DNA of 54,771 nt from JAGOTP01 sp964600845 (GTDB taxonomy: Bacteria; Patescibacteriota; Patescibacteriia; 2-12-FULL-60-25). Numbering within the stretch: position 1 is the first letter of the stretch; each line of letters begins with the position of its first letter. Shown here piece after piece: positions 1 through 8,950 of this stretch. Location: positions 1-54,771 of the forward strand of contig CAZRJW010000007.1 of the NCBI GenBank assembly GCA_964600845.1, read 5' to 3'. The notes under the pieces were generated by a model, which saw only the letters and a list, made by a program, of their open reading frames with translations, did not search any database and was not told the origin of the DNA. Position numbers and translations under genes: made by a program.

Positions 1-1
1 G

Positions 2-103
2 ACCGAGCCCGCCCCGCCCGAGCCCGCGGCGCCCGATGCGCCCGTCGAGGGCAGCGACCAGGCCCCCGCCGAGGAGCCCCCCGCCGCGCCTCCCGCGGAC
101 TGA
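2..103 (+). CDS. C-terminal tail of a Pro/Ala/Glu-rich protein (partial)
   Basis: Only the last 33 codons are inside the window, ending in TGA at 101-103. The frame reads as an almost pure Pro/Ala/Glu/Asp tail ending APPAD, typical of a disordered, low-complexity C-terminus. The segment is extremely GC-rich compared with the neighbouring capA gene and is followed by its own strong hairpin terminator. No function can be assigned. It belongs in style with the other GC-rich genes scattered through the window. Confidence 0.55.
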   Translation, partial: TEPAPPEPAAPDAPVEGSDQAPAEEPPAAPPAD

Positions 104-165
104 GCCGACAAGCCACTACCCCCAACACGTTCGCGCACTCGCGAGCAGAAAGATAAAACGCAAAA

Positions 166-205
166 GCGCCCGCCTGGACTACCCAGCGCGGGCGCGACGC
201 ATTTT
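166..205. terminator. Hairpin terminator between convergent genes
   Basis: GCGCCCGC (166-173) pairs perfectly with GCGGGCGC (188-195), extended inward by CTGG/CCAG. T-rich runs follow on both strands (ATTTTAC on plus, TTTTGCGTTTTATC on minus), so it can end both the upstream GC-rich gene and the capA transcript that runs toward it. Confidence 0.75.
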
Positions 206-221
206 ACAAACGATTCATTAT

Positions 222-1385
222 TTAGTTATCTCGCGCAAAGACCAACTCTTTTCCTTCCTTGATCATCTGTTGCAGCTCCTTATCTGAAATCTTCGCCAGC
301 GCCTCTAAACGCGTGGCGAGCATTGCTCCTCCTTCTTTTTTTGGCTGACTTGCTTTGATACTCAATGGAACCGGTAAAATCCGAATAGTCTCAGGAGCGA
401 TACTCAATTCAATCGCGAGTCCTTGTTGCGTTTCTTTCGACCAATCCTGGTCAAAAATGAAGTTCCCCAAGGACCACACAATCGGCTTTCCTTTATAGGA
501 AGAGAATCCTTGGACCCAGTGCGGATGACCTCCGATGACGATGTCCACGCCTTGATCAATCAGCCAATGCGCAAGCTCAACGTTCTGCGCGTCTGGACGA
601 TCACGGTACTCATTCCCCCAGTGGAGGTAGGCGATCACAAGATCCGATTCCGCCTTTGCCGTCGCAATCGCTTCTGCCGCTTGCACACGATTCACAGGAT
701 TGTCCGTGTTGTTCCACCCAAGAAACGCGAACCGCTCGCCTTTTATCGTTGTCGTTGCGAGTGCGATCAGCCCGTCATCTACCTGATGACCAAAGGTCAC
801 AAAACCCGCCTGTCGTAAACGTGAAACGGAATCGGCATACCCGGCTGATCCCTGATCAAGCGCGTGGTTATTCGCCTGGGAAAACCCATCCCATCCTTCC
901 GACTTCAGCACCCCCGTCCACGCAGGATCGAATTGAAAATCAATCGATTTCACCGGCAGTCGGCGCACGGGGGTAACCGGTCCCTCCAAATTCGCAAGGG
1001 AGAAATCAAACCCAGAAACCCAATTCGCAGGGAGCTGCAGAAATGGATAGCGCGGATTGCCGGATTTCTTGGTACGAGCCGCGACATTTCGATCAAGCAT
1101 GATATCGCCCACCACTAAAAGAGAAATATCTGTCGACGCAGGAGCAGAGCTCGTCGCCGCAGTAGGAAGGATAGTGGTCGAAATTGCCGACACTGGGGTG
1201 CTCGAAGAAGAAACGATGCCTGATTCAGATGAAGTCGATACTTGCTGTTGTTGAGTAGCCGGCTGTTGTTCGGGAATGATCCGTTGCGCCTCCGAAGGAG
1301 TGATGGATCGCCAAAGCAAGACAAGGATTCCGAGGACCAATAACAGCCCTCCCAACAACGCCAAGCTGCGGGTTTTTTGTGTCAT
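222..1385 (-). CDS. CapA-family metallophosphatase-like protein, membrane anchored
   Basis: 387 aa. An N-terminal hydrophobic segment (about residues 8-25) acts as a signal anchor, followed by a Ser/Thr/Pro-rich linker to about residue 85 and then a PGA_cap/CapA calcineurin-like domain. Visible metal-site motifs are GDIMLDR, NLEGP, NNHALDQG, AYLHWGNEY and GGHPHW, in the usual order. CapA proteins are linked to poly-gamma-glutamate capsule formation, but the family is broad and no capB/capC is present here, so the substrate is unknown. The catalytic domain should lie outside the membrane. The start codon is 3 bases downstream of the stop of the C39-like protease gene, implying one transcript. 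Confidence 0.85.
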   Translation of the reverse strand: MTQKTRSLALLGGLLLVLGILVLLWRSITPSEAQRIIPEQQPATQQQQVSTSSESGIVSSSSTPVSAISTTILPTAATSSAPASTDISLLVVGDIMLDRNVAARTKKSGNPRYPFLQLPANWVSGFDFSLANLEGPVTPVRRLPVKSIDFQFDPAWTGVLKSEGWDGFSQANNHALDQGSAGYADSVSRLRQAGFVTFGHQVDDGLIALATTTIKGERFAFLGWNNTDNPVNRVQAAEAIATAKAESDLVIAYLHWGNEYRDRPDAQNVELAHWLIDQGVDIVIGGHPHWVQGFSSYKGKPIVWSLGNFIFDQDWSKETQQGLAIELSIAPETIRILPVPLSIKASQPKKEGGAMLATRLEALAKISDKELQQMIKEGKELVFARDN

Positions 1386-1388
1386 AGA

Positions 1389-2261
1389 TTAATTTGACGG
1401 CATTAGCACAAGCACAATCTTTTCTCCCTCAGGTACATTCCCATCATTCCAATCGTGAGCCGCATTCAAGAGAACGGCTGCATCGTAAATATAATCCTTC
1501 CCTTTCCGTGTTCCTGGGTCATTCGTAATGATGCGCCCATCGCGTAGATATCCTTTTATTACCAGCATGTGATAGAGCGGGCCTCCATTCCGGAAATTCG
1601 GATTTTTCAGCGCCTTGCCCGAGGCCGGAAAGATGACGGGATAGCCATTCGCAATCGCATTCCGCACGGTCTCCATCGTGGTCAGCTCTTTCACAACTGC
1701 ACGGACGCCATAGCGCGCTTGCGCAATCTCTCCGATTCTTCGGAGGGTGACATCTGGAGCATCCCCCTGACTTGTTTCGTACGCCACCAAATCCAGAATA
1801 AGACGATCCGCTTCATCGGCGGTAAAATCTGTCGTTCGTCCGTTTAAAAAATTCTGCGCCATGAGGAGCGAAGCCTCTTCACAGGCTTCCTGATACGGCA
1901 TGTCCCAATTTTGTTTTGGCGCCTGTAGCATAAAAGGGACCGCCAAGTTCGCTTCAGCCGGACGTACCCCTTCAAACGTAAATGGGTCCACCAGTGGGGT
2001 ACTAAGGGCAGGAGGAGTGGTGGTCGTTACCGGACTTGGCTGGACTACGACTGTCGTTGTAGCGAGTGGAGGAACTCCTGACGTAGTCGTAGCCCTGACA
2101 ACAACCGAGGAAGTCGCCGGTCGATAAGGAGCCGCCGCCGGGATGGAGGGACGCTGCAAGTCCTCTACCCACGGACGAAAAACTCCACGCGCAGCATATG
2201 CCGCACCTCCACCCACTCCGAGGATGACGGACACAACGAGAAGAATTCGGGCAGAGCGCAT
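1389..2261 (-). CDS. Membrane-anchored C39-like cysteine peptidase
   Basis: 290 aa. One N-terminal transmembrane helix (about residues 5-25), a Thr/Pro/Val-rich stalk to about 95, then a papain-like Peptidase_C39_2 domain. The likely catalytic Cys is in YQEACEEAS, the His in LYHMLVIKGY and the Asp/Asn in TNDPGTRKG. Such domains act extracellularly or in bacteriocin/peptide processing; here there is no partner ABC exporter, so a cell-surface or wall-protein protease is the best guess. It is the first gene of a two-gene unit with capA. A second, unrelated-looking C39-like gene occurs at 45094-45735. Confidence 0.8.
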   Translation of the reverse strand: MRSARILLVVSVILGVGGGAAYAARGVFRPWVEDLQRPSIPAAAPYRPATSSVVVRATTTSGVPPLATTTVVVQPSPVTTTTPPALSTPLVDPFTFEGVRPAEANLAVPFMLQAPKQNWDMPYQEACEEASLLMAQNFLNGRTTDFTADEADRLILDLVAYETSQGDAPDVTLRRIGEIAQARYGVRAVVKELTTMETVRNAIANGYPVIFPASGKALKNPNFRNGGPLYHMLVIKGYLRDGRIITNDPGTRKGKDYIYDAAVLLNAAHDWNDGNVPEGEKIVLVLMPSN

Positions 2262-2357
2262 ATGCCCCTAGAGTACGAGGGAACCGCGCATCTGACCAGG
2301 TGCCCCGTACCCCCAATCGTTGCTTCGCGACTCGCAATGACCCTATCATACCGATAT

Positions 2358-3197
2358 ATGCTCAAACCTCTTCTAAAACTCTGCGGTCTCACCCTCCTGC
2401 TCGCCTGTAACCTTACCGCGCTTCAACCTGCCCGCGCCTATGACCCAGACTTCTCACCACCCCTCTTCTCCTGTGGACCGTACCTTGAAACATACGTTGT
2501 TCGCGGGCTTGATGGGCGTGAAGGGATGGGTGTCCGCTGTGTAAAACGCAGCACTGGACCAGTTCTCGCGAACAAAGTCCCCGCTTTCGCTTGGTATGGT
2601 GAAGGAAGTTGGTACGGGGCCACTTGTCGGTATCGTCATGTCGGCCAAGCCTATCTAGAAAAGAATGATCCACAGGTACTAAAAGGGTTCGCATCTGATA
2701 TCACAGGAAACGGGGAATGTGCCGATGGAAATTATGCAGGTAATCTTAAAATGAGGATAATCGACGCCGATCACATCCAGGTAAAAGGCGGTGGGTGGGA
2801 TGAGGAATGGACGCGGACGACAGGCGTTGAGTATGTTCCGCTTGCGAGCCCAACCTCCTGCGGAAAATGGTTCGACCAGTATCGCGCGATTTCCATCGAT
2901 GATTATTCAAAGAGGAGTACATCAAAAAATGCAAAACCAACACATTCAGGAATTCGCTGCGTTATGAAAGCAGGGCCAGCAAACACCACTTGGTATGGAA
3001 CAGGCTCCTGGAACGGTGGCGCCTATTCACATCTTGCGACCGGATCATCAAAAGGATACGGGGCAAGCGACTTCTGTAAGGCCTCAGAGACAGCGTGCGG
3101 AAACTTTACCTATGGAACAATCAAACGCCGGATCTCTCCGAAATTAAAGCTTCCAATCGTTGATGGGTGGAATGAAGTTTGGTTGAAGATGAAGTAG
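2358..3197 (+). CDS. Secreted protein with an internal duplication, unknown function
   Basis: 279 aa when started at ATG 2358, which gives a clean signal peptide (MLKPLLKLCGLTLLLACNL..., cleaved near ARA|YD). An upstream in-frame ATG at 2262 would bury that signal peptide and is less likely. The mature protein consists of two related modules of about 120 residues. Each starts with a CG pair, has a (G)xRCV(M/K)K strand, a WYGxGSW core motif (WYGEGSW, WYGTGSW) and ends with GWxExW (GWDEEW, GWNEVW). Several cysteines could form disulfides. I do not recognise the family. Divergent from the C39 protease gene and convergent with the methyltransferase-fusion gene. Confidence 0.7.
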   Translation: MLKPLLKLCGLTLLLACNLTALQPARAYDPDFSPPLFSCGPYLETYVVRGLDGREGMGVRCVKRSTGPVLANKVPAFAWYGEGSWYGATCRYRHVGQAYLEKNDPQVLKGFASDITGNGECADGNYAGNLKMRIIDADHIQVKGGGWDEEWTRTTGVEYVPLASPTSCGKWFDQYRAISIDDYSKRSTSKNAKPTHSGIRCVMKAGPANTTWYGTGSWNGGAYSHLATGSSKGYGASDFCKASETACGNFTYGTIKRRISPKLKLPIVDGWNEVWLKMK

Positions 3198-3207
3198 GGA
3201 TTCTCTC

Positions 3208-4662
3208 TTAATCCCAACGAAGCCACAAACCTGGCCAACGAACATAAAAGACATCAAACTGAGATTTGAACTGGGTAAAGCCATTCCAAGAGGCCGGGTC
3301 TCCTTTTGTTCGGAAACCATCAAACTCGAGCGTCCGACAGCCACGCGCCTGAGCGATCTGGAAACAATCATCCACGAGTCCAACGGCCGCAGAAGTCTTC
3401 TGACCAGCCGGCGTCAAAAAAGACGTGACATGGAATGTCTGTTGAATTTCTGGAATCCAGAGCGAGGCAAAGCCTGCGATAATTTCTTGTGTTTCTCGGT
3501 GTCTCGCGACTCGCAGGGTCATGCGGTCACCATGAGCCACCGCTTTCCGTCTCACTTCTTCACTAAAAATAGCAATTAAACTTTTGCGCTTCCCACAGGT
3601 GTAGAACGCATTAATATAGGTCTCCGGGTCCGCGTCGATCACTTCGTACTCGGTTTGCTTCAACCAACGTGCCCGATGCCGTTTTGCATGCTCCGCCCAA
3701 CCTAAGTGAAAGGGCCCTTCGATAGGAATCTGAGCAAACCCAGTCAAACGATGCCCTGCAGGTAAAGGACAAGGCCGCCAACCAGTAGATCGATCTGGAC
3801 GAACCGAGATCGGCTGCCAGAGCGCGAGTCGAGCCCCCTTTGAACGACCTTCTGTCGCTGGGTCGCCAGAGCCCGTGTAATGATCAAACGCAAACCCCGG
3901 AAGCCTCTTCCGAATCCCGTAGACCTCACCCGAGTGGGTTACTTCATAGCCCGGACGGCTTCCATATTCTCGCTGGATATATTCCTTGCACGTCATGCTG
4001 TGCTGATAGATCGCTGGCAGCGGGTCCCCAACGATACCCGAACCCCAAGGACGAAAGAGCGTCACATGGTTCAATCGATACTTCCAGTGTTTTTCGATGG
4101 AGCAATGCCTCTTCCACAATTCAACTGCCTCCGGTTCCAGGTAGGCATTCATGAGGATGGCTCCGTGCGGACGCAGGAGTCGCAAGACATTTTTGATGAC
4201 TGTTTCTTGGTAGGTCGCGACTCCGACGTTGATCCCGATAAACATGTCGAGCACGATCAAATCGTACTGACCCTGTAGGCGAGGGAGTACTTCCGCCGCG
4301 TCTCCGATAATAATCTCCGGAATCAATTTCCCGCTCAAGTGCCCAAAGCGCCGCGCGAGATCAACCATGACCTGATCAATTTCAACAACAGTCAGCGAGG
4401 CTTTCGGGAAACGCTTGGCATACATCTTCAGCGTTTCCCCTGGGCCAAACCCTAGCATCAAGATACGACGGACAGACAAATCACGTGGCAGCTTAGGAAA
4501 GGCATCTTTCCAAAGACCGTTTAGATAATCGTCTGCTTGCCCGACGCCGCCGGCCGTAACGCTCCACTGCCCCAAAAGACGGGTACAGGAAATTGGACCG
4601 TTGATCTCGGACGGAACAACGAAGCGCTCGTAAAACCAACTCACACGGTTTTTTCTACTCAA
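3208..4662 (-). CDS. Fusion: spermidine synthase-like methyltransferase domain plus FemAB/GNAT-like acyltransferase domain
   Basis: 484 aa. The N-terminal half (about residues 20-200) is a class I SAM-dependent/spermidine-synthase-like Rossmann domain: motif I LGFGPGETLKMY, acidic loop VVEIDQVMVDLARRF, GDA at the adenine site, and YDLIVLDMF. The C-terminal half (about 310-484) resembles the GNAT-like Fem domain used in peptidoglycan bridge or lipid acyl transfer, including the closing motif NGFTQFKSQF followed by an aromatic-rich end. Substrate unknown. Its start overlaps the 3' end of the cyclophilin gene by 8 bases, so the two are translationally linked. It could be two activities on one surface polymer; that is inference. 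Confidence 0.65.
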   Translation of the reverse strand: MSRKNRVSWFYERFVVPSEINGPISCTRLLGQWSVTAGGVGQADDYLNGLWKDAFPKLPRDLSVRRILMLGFGPGETLKMYAKRFPKASLTVVEIDQVMVDLARRFGHLSGKLIPEIIIGDAAEVLPRLQGQYDLIVLDMFIGINVGVATYQETVIKNVLRLLRPHGAILMNAYLEPEAVELWKRHCSIEKHWKYRLNHVTLFRPWGSGIVGDPLPAIYQHSMTCKEYIQREYGSRPGYEVTHSGEVYGIRKRLPGFAFDHYTGSGDPATEGRSKGARLALWQPISVRPDRSTGWRPCPLPAGHRLTGFAQIPIEGPFHLGWAEHAKRHRARWLKQTEYEVIDADPETYINAFYTCGKRKSLIAIFSEEVRRKAVAHGDRMTLRVARHRETQEIIAGFASLWIPEIQQTFHVTSFLTPAGQKTSAAVGLVDDCFQIAQARGCRTLEFDGFRTKGDPASWNGFTQFKSQFDVFYVRWPGLWLRWD

Positions 4663-5350
4663 CCGTCACTGCCGTCATCTTCACTTCTTGATTTGGACGA
4701 TCCTGTGCATCACGTGGCATGTTGGCAATTTTCTTGGCGACATCTAACCCTTCCACAATGCGACCGAAGACCGAGTAGTCAGGTGGAAGTGGGTAATCCG
4801 CGACCATGATGAAGAACTGCGAGCCGTTCGTGTCACGCCCAGCATTCGCCATCGCAAGCGTTCCATCTGGATAGTAAGGGGCCGTGAAGCGCTGACCCTG
4901 CATATTGAATTCTTTTTCTGGAAGACCAGTCACGTTGTCATTTTCAAACTCGTAGCCTGGACCGCCCATTCCGGTACCCGTTGGATCTCCACCTTGAATC
5001 ATGAAGCCTGGAATCAAGCGATGGAAAATCGTGCCGTTGTAGAAACCGGCCTTCGCTAACGTGAAGAAGTTGGACGCAGCGCGAGGACCCTTGGTGTGAT
5101 CAAGCTCAACCACCATGTCGCCTTGTGTGGTTTTGATACGAATGCGCTTTTTATTAACCTGATCGGCTGGCAAAATACCTGGGAATGTGAGGTTGGTTGA
5201 GGAGGACATAGAAGGAGGAGTCGTTGAAGTTGGTTCAGAGACAGGTGCTGCTGGAGCAGGTGCGACCGGCGTTGATACTGGGGCAGAATTCGCACAGCCA
5301 GCACCGAGCAGGGTCACAGCGAGGAAGGAGGCAAAATAGCGTGTTTTCAT
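4655..5350 (-). CDS. Cyclophilin-type peptidyl-prolyl cis-trans isomerase, lipoprotein
   Basis: 231 aa from the Met at 5350, chosen because it directly precedes a lipoprotein signal (KTRYFASFLAVTLLGAGC) with lipobox LGAGC; a longer start at 5383 would spoil it. A Pro/Ala/Thr linker leads to a cyclophilin domain (about residues 75-231) with the canonical FHRLIPGFMIQGGDP segment, whose Arg is catalytic, and the NGSQFFI and YSVFGRIVEG motifs. It should fold proteins outside the membrane. It lies between the MetK paralogue (38 bases upstream) and the methyltransferase fusion (8-base overlap), in a likely operon. Confidence 0.92.
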   Translation of the reverse strand: MKTRYFASFLAVTLLGAGCANSAPVSTPVAPAPAAPVSEPTSTTPPSMSSSTNLTFPGILPADQVNKKRIRIKTTQGDMVVELDHTKGPRAASNFFTLAKAGFYNGTIFHRLIPGFMIQGGDPTGTGMGGPGYEFENDNVTGLPEKEFNMQGQRFTAPYYPDGTLAMANAGRDTNGSQFFIMVADYPLPPDYSVFGRIVEGLDVAKKIANMPRDAQDRPNQEVKMTAVTVE

Positions 5351-5388
5351 AAGAGCCTTTTTAGAATGCCATATTGCACACAAGCTGA

Positions 5389-6378
5389 CTACACTTCCCA
5401 GGGGAAAACCAGGGACGCATCTGTCCCCTGTTTTACGAGACCCGTTATGAACTGGGGCGCAAGCCAGGTGGGTGACATACGCGCGAGATCACACTCATCT
5501 TCCTGCACGACTTGCGAAAGATCTTCGCCGGACTCATTCCAGGCACGGACAAAGGTGGCTCGGGTTTCAAGCGGGAGCCAGGTCGCTCGAACCGCAACCG
5601 CTTTCCCCTTCCCCTCCTGTACCAACCGCCGTGCAATCGCGCGACAAGCGATTGTCCCTGCATTCCGTGGATGACCCAGAGGCAACCCAACCCCTGAAGC
5701 GATCAAGGGAGCGCGTGTATAACTATCAAAGACGTTTCGTCCCGAGGACCCAATTCGATGCGCGAGTCCCGCCTGCGTTTCTTCACCCGCGGTATTAATA
5801 CGCAGCTCTGCATTTTGGAGCACGGTTTCACATAGCTGCTGAATCCGCAGTCGAACCTGTCCTAGAGAATAAGAATCCAGATGTTCGGCACGAATCAGGA
5901 CGAGCGGTTTTGCTTCATTCGTGAACAGGACCGTCACTTCGTAATCCGCCCCGAGCCAAAACCAGTCCTGGTCATTTGTACGCTTATCTTCAATCAGATA
6001 CGCGAGCTTACGCGCCAGCACAACCGCTTTCGGAAGCAGCTCCGGTGTTTCATTCGTCGCATAGCCTTGAGCGGTGATTGGTTCACGACTCCCGATCGCC
6101 TTCGCCCACGGCGCCGGCATCGCTTCAAAGGCAATAAATGGTTCAACAGCTCCCAAGACACCGCAATTTGCGAGCGCCTGCTTAATCGTAGCGGAAACAT
6201 CAAAATCGGCCGTCGAACTCACTTCCCCCGCTAAAAATAAGACGCCTTTTCCCCCACAGGCGCGGATGTTCAAGCGCGATTCTGGATCACGGCGTAGATA
6301 CTCTTCCACAACCGAAGCGACCACGAGGTCACAGGCTTGATCGGGATGTCCCGGACCGAGAACGGTTGCCGCTGACAT
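5389..6378 (-). CDS. Divergent S-adenosylmethionine synthetase (MetK) paralogue, probably altered active site
   Basis: 329 aa, shorter than the usual 380-400. Similarity to MetK runs end to end: GHPDQACD (MetK GHPDKIAD), GGKGVLFLAGEVSSTADFD, GYATNETPELLP, YEVTVLF and a final FPWE. Yet the hallmark residues are changed. The Lys of GHPDK is Gln; the GAGDQG loop before GYATNET reads GSREPI; the Lys of the AKSQVT region is Asp; and the GGGAFSGKD loop is replaced by a sequence without those lysines. It may therefore be a non-canonical or inactive homologue, or an enzyme with a different donor. Between uvrD and the cyclophilin gene, same strand. Confidence 0.8.
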   Translation of the reverse strand: MSAATVLGPGHPDQACDLVVASVVEEYLRRDPESRLNIRACGGKGVLFLAGEVSSTADFDVSATIKQALANCGVLGAVEPFIAFEAMPAPWAKAIGSREPITAQGYATNETPELLPKAVVLARKLAYLIEDKRTNDQDWFWLGADYEVTVLFTNEAKPLVLIRAEHLDSYSLGQVRLRIQQLCETVLQNAELRINTAGEETQAGLAHRIGSSGRNVFDSYTRAPLIASGVGLPLGHPRNAGTIACRAIARRLVQEGKGKAVAVRATWLPLETRATFVRAWNESGEDLSQVVQEDECDLARMSPTWLAPQFITGLVKQGTDASLVFPWEV

Positions 6379-6447
6379 AAGAGGCGGCCACCTTAGCGAG
6401 ACCGCAGCCGATCAACAAGCTAGTACAAAAGCTAACCAAAAAGACCT

Positions 6448-8813
6448 TTAAAACGGATCCGGAACGTAGGTTGGCTCAGCTGCATCCGCCGGAGGCTTCT
6501 TCTTAAACACTGTCGTCGGCTTCGCCTTCCAAACGGACTTCGTCCCCAAGCGCGGAGCATAGCTCGGCTTCATAGGCGGCTCCCTCTGAAGAACTGGGTC
6601 ATCCCACGGGTTCGTTTGAGCCCCATCATCTCCTCCCCACTCCCACGGGCGCTTCGGACGCTGACCAAATGCCGGACGACTCGTTGAATCGATCAACTCA
6701 ACTCGATCGAACAACCGTGGTGCGACTTCATCAATAAAGGTGCTCACCTGATTAAAGGCCAAGGCTTCATAGCCCATTGTCATCGGATAACTCAAAATTA
6801 AGTGTCTGCGGGCACGTGTAACGGCGACATAAAACAAACGCCGTTCTTCTTCCATTCCGCCCTCTTCCGTCATCGCACGTTTATTGGGAAACGCAGTATC
6901 CGCCAGATGAATAAGGAAGACCGCATCCCACTCAAGCCCTTTCGCTTGGTGAATGGTGGAAAGAATGACGCGCTCCTGGTTCGGATCGACCACTTCTCCT
7001 TTTCTGCTCCCCATGACTTCATCGTACAACGCGATGTCGGCCAAGAAACGCGTCACGTCTTCGTAATTTTCCGCGAAACGGGCCAGCTGCTCCAAATCTT
7101 CCAAGCGTTCACGCCAGTTCGGATATTCACGCTCAAGCAGACTACGATAGGAAGAATCCAAGACCGCTCGGATCATGCCAGATGGCAGCGGACTCTTCAG
7201 TACGATCGCTTCTCCGACTTCCATAAATTCCTGCCAGCCAACCCTGCCTCGACTCGCGAGCGCCCCCATCTCAGGTGCGTTGATCACATCCTCGAGAGAA
7301 CCAAGACGAACAGCTCGCTTCGTGAGCGTCGCAGCTGTCGTCGCGCCGATCCCTGTTTGAAGTCCAAGCACCCGGAACCAGGCGATCTCATCCACTGGGT
7401 TCGCCGCGATCCGTAGGAACGAAATAATATCTTTGATGTGCGCGCGTTCGAAAAACTTTTGCCCACCACGATACTCATAGGGAATATCCCGTTTCATCAA
7501 CTCAAATTCGAGCGCTTGCGAATGGGCGCTCGACCGAAACAAGACCGCCATGTTTTCAAGCGCTGTTCCCTGCGAACGGAATTGGAGGATCTGTTCTGCC
7601 ACGTAGCGCGCTTCTTGCGCAGCTGACGCACACGGCACGAGCTTCGGCTTTGGCCCCGATTCGCGCATGGCGATCAACTCTTTTTCAAACTTTTCAAGGT
7701 TGTGCGACAGCGATTCGTTTGCAAGCTCTAACACTTCTGGAACCGAACGATAGTTACTCAATAGCTTGAACATCTTGCCACCGGGCCATTGCTTTGGAAA
7801 TGATAAAATATTTTGCACGTCCGCTCCACGAAAAGCGTAGATTGATTGCGCATCGTCCCCCACGACCAACACATTTCGATGCGTCGCTCCGAAACCTCTT
7901 ACGATACGTGCTTGAATCGCATTTGTGTCTTGATACTCATCGACTAACACGTATTTAAACATCTGTGACAGCCCTTTCCCAAGCGATTCATCTTCCAGGA
8001 CCATCGCCATGAGCGATAGCAGGTCGTCAAAGTCGAGGGCGTTCGAGGCTTTCTTTCGTTCTTGATATTGAATTCCAATCGTCACAATGTCTGAAGCGAA
8101 CTGTGAGAAATGAGGATGCTTCGCCGTCAGCACCTCCTCGATCGAACGTTGAGTGTTGCGCGCATACGAAATAATATTTTGCACAACCGAGGGCGAGGGA
8201 AAACGTCGCGCCTTCGGATCGATCGAGAGATCCTTCATGACCGCCTTCACTAAATCGTCTGCGTCATCCGCATCGAGAATCGTAAAATTTGAACGATAGC
8301 CTAACGGCTCCGCATACGGCCGAAGCAAGCGACTCGCAACCGAATGGAACGTTCCTCCCCACATACGTGACGCCTGCGGTCCAACCAGCGCTCCTACACG
8401 CTGCAACATTTCTTTCGCCGCCTTGTTCGTAAACGTCAGTAACAAAATCGAAGAAGGATCAACGCCCTGTTCTAAGAGATAAGCTACGCGGTAGGNNNNN
8501 NNNNNNNNNNNNNNNNNNNNNNNNNNNNNNNNNNNNNNNNNNNNNNNNNNNNNNNNNNNNNNNNNNNNNNNNNNNNNNNNNNNNNNNNNNNNNNNAACAA
8601 AATCGAAGAAGGATCAACGCCCTGTTCTAAGAGATAAGCTACGCGGTAGGTAATCGTCCGCGTCTTACCCGAACCGGCTCCCGCCAAGACTAAACAGGGA
8701 CCATCCCCGTGTAACACAACATCCAGCTGCTCTTGGTTGAGCTCGCGCTGGTAATCAATGCGACCGGTCAGTGGACCGCCAGAAACAGGTGCAGACAGGA
8801 CAAAGGTAGACAT
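6448..8813 (-). CDS. uvrD: UvrD/PcrA-type superfamily 1 DNA helicase (interrupted by a false assembly gap)
   Basis: The N-terminal part is at 8596-8813 and the rest at 6448-8495. Between them lie 100 Ns and a 55-base exact duplicate. Removing one duplicate and the Ns leaves 2211 bases, exactly 737 codons, joining ...DPSSIL to LLTFTNKAAKEM in frame. The 736-aa product has the complete SF1A motif set: Q motif (LNQEQLDVV), Walker A AGAGSGKTRT, Ia TFTNKAA, II DEYQDTN, III GDDAQSIYAFRGA, V STIHQAKGLEWDAVFL and VI EERRLFYVAVTRAR. It translocates 3'-5' in repair and replication restart. The disordered, Pro/Lys-rich tail is typical of PcrA. First gene of a minus-strand run continuing into the metK-like gene. 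Confidence 0.93.
8441..8650. repeat. 55-base exact direct repeat flanking a 100-N gap (8496-8595)
   Basis: The 55 bases at 8441-8495 recur identically at 8596-8650, on each side of the N run. The repeat is inside the uvrD coding sequence, and merging the copies restores the reading frame. It is therefore an unmerged contig overlap rather than a biological repeat. Confidence 0.95.
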
Positions 8814-8950
8814 CGGAAAGAAGAGTAGCGGGTTTGAATAGGAAGAGAAAGGAGCATCTCTTATTGCGACAAAACCTTATCCATTCTAAGGTAGATCCGC
8901 CCAGATTTCGCACAACGCGAACATTCCTGCGGTACGTATGGAAGGTTTCG

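Noticed and set aside
8441..8650. Tandem repeat inside a helicase gene as a biological duplication
   Set aside because: Copies are identical, flank an N run, and only the merged version keeps the frame and motif order.
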